Assembly: GCA_020847535.1 (NCBI GenBank)
Contig: JADLBU010000127.1
Span: forward strand, 1 to 64,000
Length of the DNA: 64,000 nt
Origin: Phycisphaerales bacterium
GTDB taxonomy: Bacteria; Planctomycetota; Phycisphaerae; Phycisphaerales; UBA1924
Reading direction: 5' to 3'
Shown: positions 1 to 9,161 of the stretch, one piece after another
Layout: each line of letters opens with the position of its first letter
Numbering within the stretch: the stretch's first letter is position 1
Position numbers and translations under genes: made by a program
The notes under the pieces: model-generated
What the model was told of the DNA's origin: nothing
Seen by the model: the letters and a program-made list of their open reading frames with translations, nothing else
The model's database searches: none

Positions 1-69
1 CGCGACCACCCGGCGCCGCAAGTCTTCCTGAGCCTCCGGCGGGAGCTTCCTTGCATCCGGTCTCTTCAT
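1..69 (-). CDS. Probable transposase, N-terminus only (runs off the left edge)
   Basis: The reverse strand from the ATG at 67-69 reads MKRPDARKLPPEAQEDLRRR and then VVA before the window ends. A basic start followed by a (K)L(P/S)PEAQE(D/L)-x-RRR helix is what I know from the N-terminal helix-turn-helix of IS630-type transposases in planctomycetes and cyanobacteria. Only 23 residues are visible, so no DDE catalytic residue can be checked. The next feature is a dockerin-protein fragment that lacks its 5' part, which fits an insertion. The family name is inference; a plain HTH regulator is the alternative. Confidence 0.5.
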   Translation of the reverse strand, partial: MKRPDARKLPPEAQEDLRRRVVA

Positions 70-128
70 CCCTCATCATAGCCGAAGCCCAGTCGACTGT
101 CCACTAAATACGAGTCTGATTAGTAACA

Positions 129-557
129 GTGCTGGACCACTCGGACAGCTACTTCCAAGTCGACCATATGTCCGGAGTGCTCGCTTGGACCCAGCGTGGC
201 TTCGTGCTCGCCTGCCAAGGTGTGGCCAACATCGGATCGGACCCACCCGGCGCAGAAGCGGTCGCGGCGGGCAAGCTCATCGAGTACATGAAGCGCGTTT
301 ACGACTTCGGCTCGATCGACGGCCGAGATTTCAACGGGGATGGCCTGATCAACGCAACCGATGTCAGCGACTACAACGCTGCATACGCCCTGTACGGCGG
401 CAAGACCACCGGCTGCAACTGGGCCCACGGCGACATGAACCAGGACAACGATGTCGATTCCAGCGACCAGGTTCTCTACAACCACCGGCGGATGTCGCTC
501 TTCCCGGTGACCATCAACCTCGGCACCGCAGAACCCAACGATGCCTTGACGAAGTGA
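129..557 (+). pseudogene. Type I dockerin-domain protein, 3' fragment
   Basis: The frame is open from just after a TGA at 117 and has only a GTG at 129, no signal peptide and no good ribosome site. The 142 residues contain two calcium-loop type dockerin repeats, DFNGDGLINATDVSDYN and GDMNQDNDVDSSDQVLYN, with Asp/Asn at loop positions 1, 3, 5, 9 and 12. Dockerins normally sit at the C-terminus of large secreted proteins, so this is probably the tail of a gene whose front was removed by the element at 1-120. The repeats differ from the Gly-Cys-ending dockerins elsewhere in the window, so it belongs to another protein family. A terminator follows at 595. Confidence 0.55.
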
Positions 558-594
558 ATTCCGCATCCAAGAGTCAATCCCGAGCAACGCCCGC

Positions 595-615
595 CGCCCA
601 CGGTGGGCGTTTATT
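595..615 (+). terminator. Intrinsic terminator after the dockerin fragment
   Basis: A perfect 6-bp stem CGCCCA/TGGGCG with a CGG loop is followed by TTTATT. It lies 38 bp after the stop at 557 and just before the convergent permease gene that ends at 637. Confidence 0.6.
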
Positions 616-636
616 CATTCACTGTCGATCGTTCCA

Positions 637-3432
637 CTACCCGCGCACCGCCCCCAGCAGTTCTCTGGGCCGTCGGCGAACCAGCGAGATCATCGATGGG
701 CTCGCGGCCAGGATGCAGATCACGATGACAAAGCCGCAGCCGGCGGCGATCGCCCCCCACGGGGGGACCAGCGTGGCATCCAGGCCGATGACCAGGCGCT
801 GGACTCGCTGGCCGATGAAGGCGCCCTGGAGGCCGGAGATGGCGCCGATGATGCAGGCGCCGATCGCGATCACCAGGACCTCGGCGAGCACGATGCGGAG
901 CAGGAGCCCGCGGCTTGCGCCGATCGCGCGCAGGACTCCGAACTCAAAGTGCCGGGCGGAGATGCCGGCGGCGATGATGTTGGCGACACCCAGCGAGGCG
1001 ACGGCGAGCGCGAAGATGGCGATCGCGGAGGAGACCATGAGCGTGCGTTCGACGAAGCCGCGGATGTCCTTGAGGATGTGGCGGGCGCTGCCGGCATCGT
1101 AAATGCCCGCGCTGAAGAGCTCCTTGCGGATGGTCGCGGCCGCCGTCTCGTCATCGACGCCGCCGGGGGCATCTTCGGGAACAAGGCCGATCTGGATCAA
1201 CTGGATCGCCTCGGAGCCGAACTTCTCCTTGAGATCCTTGCGCGAGCCGAAGATCGCGTGCAGCGACTGCTCGGTGTAGTCCTGGCCGATGGTGAAGTAC
1301 TGGCTGATGATGTCCAGGCCCGGGCTGTGGACGACACCCACGATCTCGAAGTCAGCGCTGCGGTCTCCGGAGGTGCAGGTGAGCATGTCGCCGACACCCA
1401 GGCCCTTGGCGGTGTGAAACTCCTTGGCGACCAGGATGGCGCTGCCTTCCGCGAGGCGCTGCTGGGCGATCTTGGGATCACCCTGCACCCAGATGAGGTT
1501 GGTCATCTCGAAGAAGGGCTTGGGCTCGAAGGCGATGAAGGTCGAGGTGTAGGTGGCAAGGCCCCTAATGCCGAAGGCTTCGGTCTGGACGGGATGGAGC
1601 GTGATAGCGCAGGTGCGGCGAACGAAGGGCATGTTGTCCAGCGTGTGCTGGGCCTCGGGAGAGAGGTTGAGGCCCATGACGAAGGCATCGGGGAACTGGA
1701 GCTTGTCGATCCAATCGCGCATGACCGCCTGGCCCTGGGCCCAGAGTCCGACCATGATCGAAAGGCCGAAGCTCATCGCGCCGGCGGTGAAGCCGTGGCG
1801 ATAGGGGGCTGCGCGGACGGTGCGAGAGGCCATGTCGGCGGGCAGGCCTAGGAGGCGGGAGATGATGGGGCCCAGCCATGTGCCGACCAGTCGCACCACG
1901 GGGACGCTGAGCAAGAAGTAACCCGTGATGATCGCCGGCACACCCACCCAGAGATACAGCAGGAACATGATGTCGGTCTGGCGCGTGACAAAGCCGGAGG
2001 CGATGTGGATCGGGATGAAGATGAACGCTGCGATGGTCACCCATCGCAGGTGGGCTGCTCGCGGGGCTTTGGAGCGGACGGCGAGCGCTTCGAGCGGGCT
2101 GGTGCGCGAGGCCATCCACGCGGGGATCAGGGCCCCCACCACTCCCGAGGCAGCTGCGCCGATTCCGGCCCAAAGGACCGCCATCGGGGAGACAATCAGC
2201 CCCGTGGGCACCTCGGCCTCGAAGTGACGAATGACAAGCGCAGCGAGGCCGATCCCCAGTGGCACACCGACGATCGCGCCCAGCACGCCGATGAGGCCGC
2301 CGATCACGAACTGCGATTCGGCGAGCTGCCAGCGCTTGGCGCCGATGCAGCGCAGGATCGCCAGTTCGCGCTGGCGCTCGGTGACGCCGGTCGAGAGGCC
2401 GGTCATAATGATGAACGAAGCGCCCAGGAAAGAGATCGCCGAGATCACCACGAACCCAAGCTCGTTGCCGGCGAGGTTCTGCTGGAGGCCGGAGGTGATC
2501 TTCTGGCCGGTGTCGATGCGGACGCCGACGGGGAGCTGGTCCTTCACCGATGCGGCGATCGCGGTGGCATCGGATCCGGGCTTGAGGATGATGTCGATCT
2601 GGGAGAGCTTGCCGGGCTCATCGATCAGCTTGGACATTTCTTCCAGAGGGAGATATGCCTGTGATCGGCCACCCATGGGCGGTTGGGCGATGATGCCGAC
2701 GACTTTGAAGGTGACAGGCCGGCGCAGCAGCCGCAGCCAGCGCACATCATCGCCGACTCGCAGGTCAAAGGCGCGGTTGAGCGAATCGGCCTCCGGGCGA
2801 TCACGTACGTGATCGGGGGCGTTCTGCGGACGGGGCGGGATCGCCTCGCGGAGGCCTTGGCCGCGGCCGACGCGTGAGACCTGCGAGAATACGGATCCTG
2901 GCGTGGCGGGTCGGCTCAGTCGGCCGGCGAGCATCTCGTCTATGGCGATCTCGCCAGGTGCGGTGGGCCAGCGGCCTTCGATGATCGGCAGTTGGCGGAT
3001 CGCCGATTCATCCTCGGGGACGATTCCCAGGCCAACGGCAGTTGCGGAGTAGGTTTTGGAGATGCGTGGAAAGATGAGCTGCGCCTCGCCGGGCTCTGCT
3101 GGGCCTTCCTTGCTCGTATCCCACCAGGCTCTTTCATTCTGGAGGGCCATGCTGGTGCGGAGCTGGCCGGAGGCGATCGCAACCTGGGGCCAACGGCGAA
3201 CATTGTCGAGCAGGGCGCGGGGGAGCGATCCTCCCGCGCCCGGGGAGATTTTCAGATCCGTGCGGCCGACGGTCGAGAGCAGGTTTTCCTGGATCGCGTG
3301 GTTGAGGGAAGATATCGCGCAGGAGACGGCGGCGATCATCGCTGCCGAGAGCGCGACGGTTGCCGCGAGCAGAATCGTCCTGCTACGCCGCGTGGATGCT
3401 GTGCTGATAGCGACCCGCCACGCCGGCCGCAT
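637..3432 (-). CDS. ABC transporter permease, FtsX/MacB type
   Basis: A large FtsX-family permease of about 931 residues. It has an N-terminal membrane segment (about residues 20-45), a periplasmic MacB-like core, a first FtsX membrane bundle near 320-460, further hydrophobic segments in the middle, and a second FtsX bundle in the last 130 residues. The duplicated core-plus-FtsX layout and absence of an ATPase domain fit the LolC/MacB-like class that moves lipoproteins, peptides or drugs using an extracytoplasmic lever. Translation could begin at 3471, but MRPAWRVAISTAS at 3432 puts the basic residues directly before the membrane segment, as usual. It overlaps the end of the ATPase gene (3383-4141), so the two are almost certainly co-translated partners. 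The substrate is not evident. Confidence 0.9.
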   Translation of the reverse strand: MRPAWRVAISTASTRRSRTILLAATVALSAAMIAAVSCAISSLNHAIQENLLSTVGRTDLKISPGAGGSLPRALLDNVRRWPQVAIASGQLRTSMALQNERAWWDTSKEGPAEPGEAQLIFPRISKTYSATAVGLGIVPEDESAIRQLPIIEGRWPTAPGEIAIDEMLAGRLSRPATPGSVFSQVSRVGRGQGLREAIPPRPQNAPDHVRDRPEADSLNRAFDLRVGDDVRWLRLLRRPVTFKVVGIIAQPPMGGRSQAYLPLEEMSKLIDEPGKLSQIDIILKPGSDATAIAASVKDQLPVGVRIDTGQKITSGLQQNLAGNELGFVVISAISFLGASFIIMTGLSTGVTERQRELAILRCIGAKRWQLAESQFVIGGLIGVLGAIVGVPLGIGLAALVIRHFEAEVPTGLIVSPMAVLWAGIGAAASGVVGALIPAWMASRTSPLEALAVRSKAPRAAHLRWVTIAAFIFIPIHIASGFVTRQTDIMFLLYLWVGVPAIITGYFLLSVPVVRLVGTWLGPIISRLLGLPADMASRTVRAAPYRHGFTAGAMSFGLSIMVGLWAQGQAVMRDWIDKLQFPDAFVMGLNLSPEAQHTLDNMPFVRRTCAITLHPVQTEAFGIRGLATYTSTFIAFEPKPFFEMTNLIWVQGDPKIAQQRLAEGSAILVAKEFHTAKGLGVGDMLTCTSGDRSADFEIVGVVHSPGLDIISQYFTIGQDYTEQSLHAIFGSRKDLKEKFGSEAIQLIQIGLVPEDAPGGVDDETAAATIRKELFSAGIYDAGSARHILKDIRGFVERTLMVSSAIAIFALAVASLGVANIIAAGISARHFEFGVLRAIGASRGLLLRIVLAEVLVIAIGACIIGAISGLQGAFIGQRVQRLVIGLDATLVPPWGAIAAGCGFVIVICILAASPSMISLVRRRPRELLGAVRG

Positions 3433-4141
3433 CGAGTCCCTCCGTGTCGATGATCGTCTTGACTCGTCCATCCTGAAGGATGAACGCCCGCCGGCAGTGT
3501 GCCGCGGCGGCCGGCTCGTGGGTCACCATGACCACGAGCATTCTCTGTTCGTTCGCCAGCTCGGCGAGGAGTGTCCAAAGCCGTTCGCTGGATACCGAAT
3601 CGAGATTTCCCGTTGGTTCATCGGCCAGGATCAGGGGTGGGGAGAAGAGCAGTGCCCTGGCGATCGCGACCCGCTGCTGCTCACCGCCGGAGAGGGCATC
3701 GGGGCGATGGTCTGCGCGATCGGTGATTCCGAGGCGGCCGAGAAGTTCATCGCTGCGAGTTCGCAGCCAGGAGGCGGGCTCACCGGCGAGCATGCCGGGG
3801 AGTTCGATGTTCTGGCGCGCTGTCAGCGTCGGAATCAGGTTAAACTGCTGGAAGACGATCCCGACTCCGCGCCGGCGATACTCGGTCGCCTGAGATTCGG
3901 AGAGCTGGTCGAGTCGTCTGCCGGCGAGCTCGATGGTGCCCTGGTCGGGCAGATCGAGGCACGCGAGCAGGTGCAGGAGCGTCGATTTGCCGCTGCCGGA
4001 AGCCCCCATGATGCCGTAGAAGCCGGGCTCATCGATGACCAGGTCGACGCCGCGCAGGGCTTGGACTTCGCGTTCACCCAGGCGATACGACTTGTGGACT
4101 TGGGCGCAGGCGAGCAAGCGGTTCTCCGGTTCGCCCCGCAT
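3383..4141 (-). CDS. ABC transporter ATP-binding protein, LolD/MacB type
   Basis: A 252-residue nucleotide-binding subunit for the adjacent FtsX permease. Visible motifs in order: Walker A GASGSGKST near residue 45, Q-loop FQQFNLIPTLT, signature LSGGEQQRVAIARAL, Walker B LILADEPTGNLD, and a switch His in VTHEP. The DEPTGNLD form is typical of the LolD/MacB/FtsE group. Its start codon overlaps the gcvH stop as TGATG, so translation is coupled to gcvH, and its 3' end overlaps the permease start. Coupling an exporter to a glycine-cleavage H protein is functionally odd and probably reflects only a shared promoter. Confidence 0.93.
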   Translation of the reverse strand: MRGEPENRLLACAQVHKSYRLGEREVQALRGVDLVIDEPGFYGIMGASGSGKSTLLHLLACLDLPDQGTIELAGRRLDQLSESQATEYRRRGVGIVFQQFNLIPTLTARQNIELPGMLAGEPASWLRTRSDELLGRLGITDRADHRPDALSGGEQQRVAIARALLFSPPLILADEPTGNLDSVSSERLWTLLAELANEQRMLVVMVTHEPAAAAHCRRAFILQDGRVKTIIDTEGLDAAGVAGRYQHSIHAA

Positions 4142-4521
4142 CAGCCCGGGTGGGCGGTGTCGTAGGCCTTGGCATCCAGGAGCTTTGCCTTGCCCGCGGC
4201 GTCGGTGACCTTGATCTTGACGAGCCAGCCCTTTCCGAGGGGATCGGAGTTCAGCAGCGACGGGTCATCGGAGAGGGCCTTGTTGACCTCGACGACCTCT
4301 CCATCCACACCGCAGTAGATGTCGCTGGTGGCCTTGACGGATTCGACCTCTCCGACGATCTCCCCGGCCTTGAACTTGGTGCCGGGCTTTTTCATCTGGA
4401 CATACGTGATGTCCGTCAGCGTGTTGACCGCGTACTGCGTGAGGCCCAGCGTGAGCTGGTCTCCATCGAACTTGTGCCACTCGTGGGAATCGGAATAGAC
4501 GCGATCGGTCGGAGATGCCAT
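4141..4521 (-). CDS. gcvH: Glycine cleavage system H protein
   Basis: The lipoyl carrier that shuttles the aminomethyl group between the P, T and L proteins of the glycine cleavage system. The 126-residue length is standard. The lipoylation site is the Lys in GEVESVKATSDIYCGVDGEV, and the N-terminal YSDSHEW and C-terminal WLVKIKV blocks are conserved. None of gcvT, gcvP or a lipoate ligase lies nearby. It is the first gene of a three-gene unit with the ABC pair. The 253 bp upstream to the divergent gene at 4775 must hold both promoters; a TTGACT box at 4730 is the only recognisable element and faces the other gene. Confidence 0.95.
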   Translation of the reverse strand: MASPTDRVYSDSHEWHKFDGDQLTLGLTQYAVNTLTDITYVQMKKPGTKFKAGEIVGEVESVKATSDIYCGVDGEVVEVNKALSDDPSLLNSDPLGKGWLVKIKVTDAAGKAKLLDAKAYDTAHPG

Positions 4522-4774
4522 GCCGGTCTGCCTTTCATCGAATCGGGGGCGACCGCCGGGGGATCAATCGGCCGCGGCGTGACCGCGGGCGGGACCGGCG
4601 ATGCCAGATGCTAGCCGCGCCGATCGAGGTCTTGTGGCCCACTGCCGGACCTCGTGCAGGACCCCACATCTCCGCACCGACCGGGGTCCGGGATGTCCAA
4701 ACCGCAACCCCTCGTGGCTGTCGCGGGGCTTGACTCGTGGTGAGCGGTCGGGTGGACTACAGTGGTCGCCCCTC

Positions 4775-5812
4775 ATGCTCTTCACCCTCCACGCTTCATG
4801 CCTGCGATCGCACCTGGCGCCCACCGATGGGTCCAAGCCCAAGCTCGCGCTGCCCGATCTGCCGGCCTACACGAAGAACACCCTCGGGCTCAGCGGCCTG
4901 AACCTCACGACCGATCTGCTCGCCGGCGCGGATCGAGCCCGGCTGGAGACGATCCGGGAGCGGGCTGACAAATCCGGGTGCGCGTGCCTGCTCTTGATCG
5001 AAACCAATCCCCTCCCGCTGGCGGATGCCGACCCCGGGGTCGCCGGGCGCGCTGTTGAGCGGATGAAGGCGGTGGTCCGGGCGGCCCACATCCTCGGGTG
5101 CAATTCCGCAGCCCTGACCATGACCGGGGCCAACACCGAGGCGGCACAGGCCTTGGCGGTCAAGAGACTTAAGGAAGTCTCCGAGCCTGCCGAGCGGCTG
5201 GATCTCAACGTGCTGATCGCGCCCACCGAGGGGCTGACCGCCGCCCCAGAGCGCGTGACGGAGATCATCAAGAAGGTCGGCGGCTTCCGGGTGGGCACGC
5301 TGCCGGATTTCCTGAGCGCGACCAAGACCAAGGAGCCGGTCGCCTACCTGCGGCGGCTGATCCCGTACGCCTCGTGCGTGACGGCGGCGACCATCGATTT
5401 CGAGGTGCAGGAGTACACACCGCCCAAGGCGCCTTCGCGGGCAGCCAGCGCCCCGGCCGCTCCGGGAGGTGCCGATCCCGCTCCGTCAGCGCCGGCCGCC
5501 GGGGCCGCCGGGGCCGCCGAGCCGGATCTGGATATTGACGACGATGACATCGACGATGAGGAACTCGATCTGGAGCTGGAAGCCCTGGCCGAGGAACTCG
5601 CCGGCGGCATCCCCAGCGAAGAAGAGATCCCCAAGGAGGTCATTATCCACAAGACCTACGACCTCAAGCCCCTGCTGGATGCGGTCCTTTCGGTCGGCTA
5701 TGACGGCTCGCTGGGGATTGACTACCGGGGCGGTGGGGATGTTACAATTGGGATATCCCGGAGCCGCGAAGCTTTGCGGCTGATCCTCGCCGGCGTCGGC
5801 CGGACAGGCTGA
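4775..5812 (+). CDS. TIM-barrel protein, xylose isomerase-like, with acidic insert
   Basis: A 345-residue protein that reads like a sugar-phosphate isomerase/epimerase (AP endonuclease 2) TIM barrel: LLIETNPLPLAD, an RAAHILGCNSAALTM strand-helix, LNVLIAPTEGLT and the closing VGYDGSLGIDYRGGG. I do not see a full set of metal ligands, so activity is uncertain. Between the penultimate and final barrel elements (about residues 215-289) lies an Ala/Pro-rich and then strongly acidic stretch (DIDDDDIDDEELDLELEAL) that is not part of the fold. I chose the ATG at 4775 over an in-frame one at 4601 because homology-like sequence starts there. The gene ends 9 bp before cmk. Confidence 0.7.
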   Translation: MLFTLHASCLRSHLAPTDGSKPKLALPDLPAYTKNTLGLSGLNLTTDLLAGADRARLETIRERADKSGCACLLLIETNPLPLADADPGVAGRAVERMKAVVRAAHILGCNSAALTMTGANTEAAQALAVKRLKEVSEPAERLDLNVLIAPTEGLTAAPERVTEIIKKVGGFRVGTLPDFLSATKTKEPVAYLRRLIPYASCVTAATIDFEVQEYTPPKAPSRAASAPAAPGGADPAPSAPAAGAAGAAEPDLDIDDDDIDDEELDLELEALAEELAGGIPSEEEIPKEVIIHKTYDLKPLLDAVLSVGYDGSLGIDYRGGGDVTIGISRSREALRLILAGVGRTG

Positions 5813-5821
5813 CTCGGACCT

Positions 5822-6577
5822 TTGAGCCCCGTTGCACCACGAATCCCGGGCCGCGCTCCCGCCAGACGAGTAGTCTTTGCCTTGGCATCGTCGGACCGGC
5901 CCATCATCATCACGATCGACGGGCCCGCCGGGACCGGGAAGTCATCCGTCGCCAGGCAGCTCGCCGCACGGCTGGGGCTGGATTTCCTGGATACGGGGGC
6001 GATGTACAGGGCCGCGGCTGCGATCGCGATCGATCGCGGGTTGGATCTCTCAGATCACCAACCCCTGGTTCAAGCGGTCGCCGATGCCGATCTTCACTTT
6101 GACTGGTCCACCGATCCTCCAGCGCTCCTGGCTTGGAATCAATCCATCGATGCCCGGCTGCGGGATGCGGATGTCACGGCGATCGTGTCCCCGGTGGCAT
6201 CGATCGCCAGCCTGCGGCGGCTGATGGTGCAGGAACAACGCCTGATCGCCGCCGAGCACCCCCGGCTGGTAACGGAAGGCCGGGACCAGGGGTCGGTCGT
6301 GTTCCCGGATGCACCGGTCAAGTTCTACCTGGATGCCTCACCGGAGGTCAGGGCAGTCCGCAGAGTCCAACAGTTGCGGCAGGCGGGCCAGGCGCCCGAT
6401 GCCGAACTGGTGCTCGCCGACATCGTCGCCCGGGATGCCAGCGATTCAGCACGGGCCGATGGGCCGTTGGTTTGCCCCTCGGACGCCATCCGAGTGGATA
6501 CATCGACCATCCCGTTCGACCGGGTTGTGGATGAGCTTGAGCGGCTGGTGCGCGAGAAGATCGGCGTTGATGGTTGA
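5822..6577 (+). CDS. cmk: (d)CMP kinase
   Basis: Phosphorylates CMP and dCMP with ATP for nucleotide supply. The P-loop GPAGTGKSS, the DTGAMYRA nucleotide-monophosphate contact, TEGRDQGSVVFPDA and the LRQAGQ lid region are all present and in the family order. With the TTG at 5822 the protein has 251 residues, longer than the usual 220-230. A second in-frame TTG at 5882 gives 231 residues and begins right before the first strand IIITIDGPAG, so it may be the true start. There is no clear Shine-Dalgarno at either. plsC follows in the same direction after 51 bp. Confidence 0.92.
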   Translation: MSPVAPRIPGRAPARRVVFALASSDRPIIITIDGPAGTGKSSVARQLAARLGLDFLDTGAMYRAAAAIAIDRGLDLSDHQPLVQAVADADLHFDWSTDPPALLAWNQSIDARLRDADVTAIVSPVASIASLRRLMVQEQRLIAAEHPRLVTEGRDQGSVVFPDAPVKFYLDASPEVRAVRRVQQLRQAGQAPDAELVLADIVARDASDSARADGPLVCPSDAIRVDTSTIPFDRVVDELERLVREKIGVDG

Positions 6578-6628
6578 TGCACACCTGGCATCTTCCTGCG
6601 TAAGGCAGGCCTATGTTCTGGCCATCGC

Positions 6629-7405
6629 ATGAGCGACTCGCCCACTCCCACCCCGACTTCAACGTCGATCTCGAGCACTCACCCCCCCAAGCCGACGCTT
6701 CTCTACACCTTCATCCGTTGGCTCGCCGGGGTTCTGCTGAGGTTGATCTACCGCTGCGAGCGGTTTGGACACCAGGATGTTCCCGCCTCGGGGGCGATGC
6801 TCTTTGCCTGCAACCACCAGTCGTACCTGGACCCCCCCATGGTCAGCACGATGACCAGCCGGGAGGTACAGTTCATCGCCCGATCGGGGCTGTTCTCCTT
6901 CAAGCCATTTGCGTGGCTCATCACCAATCTCAACTCGATCCCGCTGCGGGATGACGGTGGGGATGTGGCGGCGATCAAGGAGATCATCAAGCGGCTGGAC
7001 GAGGACAAGGCGGTGCTGATCTTCCCCGAGGGCTCGCGCAGCGAGAACGGAGCGCTTGGGGAGTTCAAGCGCGGGGTCGCCCTGCTGGTCAAGCGGGCCA
7101 AATGCCCGGTGCTCCCGGTCGCGCTCGAGGGGAGCTTTGACGCATGGCCCAAGGGCAGCGCCCCGCGATTCTTCGGCAAGCGGGTGGCAATCCGGTATGG
7201 GACGCCTATCCCGTATGACGAATTGATGAAGGATGGCCCCGATGCGGCCTTGCTGCGGCTGGCAAGGGAGATCGAGACGATGCGGATGGGGCTGCGTGAA
7301 TACCTGCGAAAGAAGAGCGGGGGCGCGTACCCGGCGGCGGGCCCCGGAGATTCACCTCGGGCCGATCTCGCGCCAGCGCTGGCCGCCGCCGCATCAGCGA
7401 CCTGA
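6629..7405 (+). CDS. plsC: 1-acyl-sn-glycerol-3-phosphate acyltransferase
   Basis: Adds the second acyl chain to lysophosphatidic acid at the inner membrane. Both hallmark motifs are present: the catalytic HX4D block (NHQSYLD) and the phosphate-binding FPEGSRS. Membrane association is expected from the N-terminal hydrophobic stretch around FIRWLAGVLLRLIY. The last 35 residues are Ala/Pro-rich and do not look conserved. It follows cmk with a short gap, an arrangement common in bacteria, and its end overlaps the convergent gene 7394-8278 by 12 bp. Confidence 0.92.
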   Translation: MSDSPTPTPTSTSISSTHPPKPTLLYTFIRWLAGVLLRLIYRCERFGHQDVPASGAMLFACNHQSYLDPPMVSTMTSREVQFIARSGLFSFKPFAWLITNLNSIPLRDDGGDVAAIKEIIKRLDEDKAVLIFPEGSRSENGALGEFKRGVALLVKRAKCPVLPVALEGSFDAWPKGSAPRFFGKRVAIRYGTPIPYDELMKDGPDAALLRLAREIETMRMGLREYLRKKSGGAYPAAGPGDSPRADLAPALAAAASAT

Positions 7406-8278
7406 GCCATCCTCACCGCGGAAATGCCGGACCATGTCACGCATCAGGACCGATGCCCTGGCCCGCTGGTGGGGTGAGGCGTGGGAGCCAACACCATCGC
7501 GCATGAAGGTGAACATGCGGCCGAGTTGGTCCCCGGAGGGTCCGCGGCCCTCGCGCACGCGATCGGCATCGCGTTTGGCATCCCGGCGGGCCTGGGCGAG
7601 CCGTTCGGCATCGGACACATCGCGCTGGAAGCCGGCAACGGATTCCATGGTCTTGCTGAAGTCCAGGAAGGCCTCGTCGAGGTACTGTGAGCGTTCCTCG
7701 GGTGGGATATCGTCGTACTTGACGGCGTAGCCATCCCACACATCGATCGCCAGGTGCGAGACGTTGTTCATGAGCTGATCCCGGGCCGAGCCGGCGATCC
7801 CCGCGGCGAACGCGGCCATGAGGGCCGAATCGCCCGAATCCATTTGCTTGAGGCGGTTGACGAGCTGGCCGATGAGGGCGAGCCGCTCCTTGACGGGCAG
7901 CTTGTTGAACTCATCGGTGAGGAGCGTGTAGTCGAGGATGTCATCCATCCCGGCGTCGAGGTAATCGGGCTGGGGGCGCTCCCTGAGGGCGAAGTATCCG
8001 CCGACCGATCCGCCGACCAGCAGGATCGCGGCGAACACCTTGAGCTTGCGGACCATGCCGGGTTTGCGTGCCGGATCGCGCCATGGATCGCCGAATCGCG
8101 TGCGGAAGAATCCCGACCAGCGGGCGCCGATCCGCTGACGCAGGGATGGCTTGCGCGGGGCCGGGGTCATCAGGTCGGGCGTCACCAAGGGGCCCATGGA
8201 CCCATCCAGGGAACCGCTGTTGCCATGTTGGACGGCGGCGTAGATCCCGTGCTGAATTCCGATGGTTCCCAACCGCAT
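7394..8278 (-). CDS. Membrane-anchored protein of unknown function
   Basis: About 294 residues. After a Pro/Arg-rich cytoplasmic segment there is one membrane helix (VFAAILLVGGSVGGYFAL), then a helical, charged domain that includes PDYLDAGMDDILDYTLLTDEFNKLPVKERL and a long Arg/Asp-rich helix (AERLAQARRDAKRDADR). I do not recognise a family. The start is unclear: 8278 begins just after the prepilin stop, while 8197 and 8170 are also in-frame ATGs. It follows the prepilin gene by 17 bp on the same strand, so a role next to that pseudopilin is possible but unproven. Confidence 0.65.
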   Translation of the reverse strand: MRLGTIGIQHGIYAAVQHGNSGSLDGSMGPLVTPDLMTPAPRKPSLRQRIGARWSGFFRTRFGDPWRDPARKPGMVRKLKVFAAILLVGGSVGGYFALRERPQPDYLDAGMDDILDYTLLTDEFNKLPVKERLALIGQLVNRLKQMDSGDSALMAAFAAGIAGSARDQLMNNVSHLAIDVWDGYAVKYDDIPPEERSQYLDEAFLDFSKTMESVAGFQRDVSDAERLAQARRDAKRDADRVREGRGPSGDQLGRMFTFMRDGVGSHASPHQRARASVLMRDMVRHFRGEDGSGR

Positions 8279-8295
8279 CCCTCCCGTGCAAAGAC

Positions 8296-9045
8296 TCAGC
8301 CGGCGTTGATCCCGTAGAACCTCAGGACATCCTTGATCATCTGGTTGATGTCTTCCTGCGATGGCGGCTTGAGCAGATCGGCCCGCCAATCCCGGTAATA
8401 CAGCGCGTTCTTGAAGTTGTCGTTGCTGGAGACCTGTTCCTTGCGCCTGGTCGTGTGCCAGTTGTCCATGTCGCGGAGCACCGGCCAGTCGCGCGATTCG
8501 TACGCCTTGGAGACGCCCCGCGAGGTGTCCTTCAGCCCGGTCGCCATCTCGATCAGCAGCATGATCTCACCGGGAATGAACTCGTAGCTGGTTCCGAACT
8601 CGCGCCACGTCGGCCCGAAGTTGGATTTCTCATCGTCCGATGTCCGGTCCGAAGGGCAGGTCCACGGGTCGGAGGCGTTGAACAGCTCATCAGGCCCCTT
8701 GTACGGCGTCGTGGCATCGACGTAGTTGCCGATCAGGTCGAGCAGGCTCTTGTCGTTGTCGCTGGAGGCATCGTTGGAGAACGGCAGCACGTACGGGAAG
8801 ACCCGCTTGTAGTCGTTGAGGTAGAGCTCGATGCCCACGCCGATGCCCTTGAGGTTTGCAAGGCACTTGACGCGGCGAGCGGCTTCCTTGGAGCCTGCGA
8901 GGGCCGGGAGCGTGATCGAGATCACCACGGCGATCACGCTGATGACCACCAGCAACTCGATGAGCGTGAACGCGCCGCGCGGTGAACCGGCGCGACAAGG
9001 GATCGCCCTGAAACGGCTTATGACCTGAGCGGCCGGCAGCAACAC
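8296..9045 (-). CDS. Prepilin / pseudopilin with class III leader
   Basis: A 249-residue protein with a basic leader ending in G, then AFTLIELLVVISVIAVVISI, the type IV prepilin cleavage and methylation motif including the essential Glu at +5. The hydrophobic stem is followed by the EAARRVKCLANLKGIG helix typical of the abundant planctomycete pseudopilin families. The C-terminal part contains WTCPSDR and NALYYRDWRADLL, reminiscent of the H-X9-DG closing region. Such proteins are processed by a prepilin peptidase and are thought to feed type II secretion or pilus-like fibres. No peptidase or secretion ATPase lies in the window. Confidence 0.85.
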   Translation of the reverse strand: MLLPAAQVISRFRAIPCRAGSPRGAFTLIELLVVISVIAVVISITLPALAGSKEAARRVKCLANLKGIGVGIELYLNDYKRVFPYVLPFSNDASSDNDKSLLDLIGNYVDATTPYKGPDELFNASDPWTCPSDRTSDDEKSNFGPTWREFGTSYEFIPGEIMLLIEMATGLKDTSRGVSKAYESRDWPVLRDMDNWHTTRRKEQVSSNDNFKNALYYRDWRADLLKPPSQEDINQMIKDVLRFYGINAG

Positions 9046-9161
9046 GACGCCTCCGGGTGCAGGACTGAATCACGCTGGGGCAGAATCGACCGCTGGAACC
9101 GTAGGTATTCGCCACGAACCGGACCACGGATGCGTTATCGGCCTACCAGAACGGCGATACG

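Noticed and set aside
4601-4774. N-terminal extension of the TIM-barrel protein from an upstream ATG
   Set aside because: The extra 58 residues are Arg/Gly/Pro-rich and non-conserved in appearance; protein-like sequence begins at the ATG at 4775.
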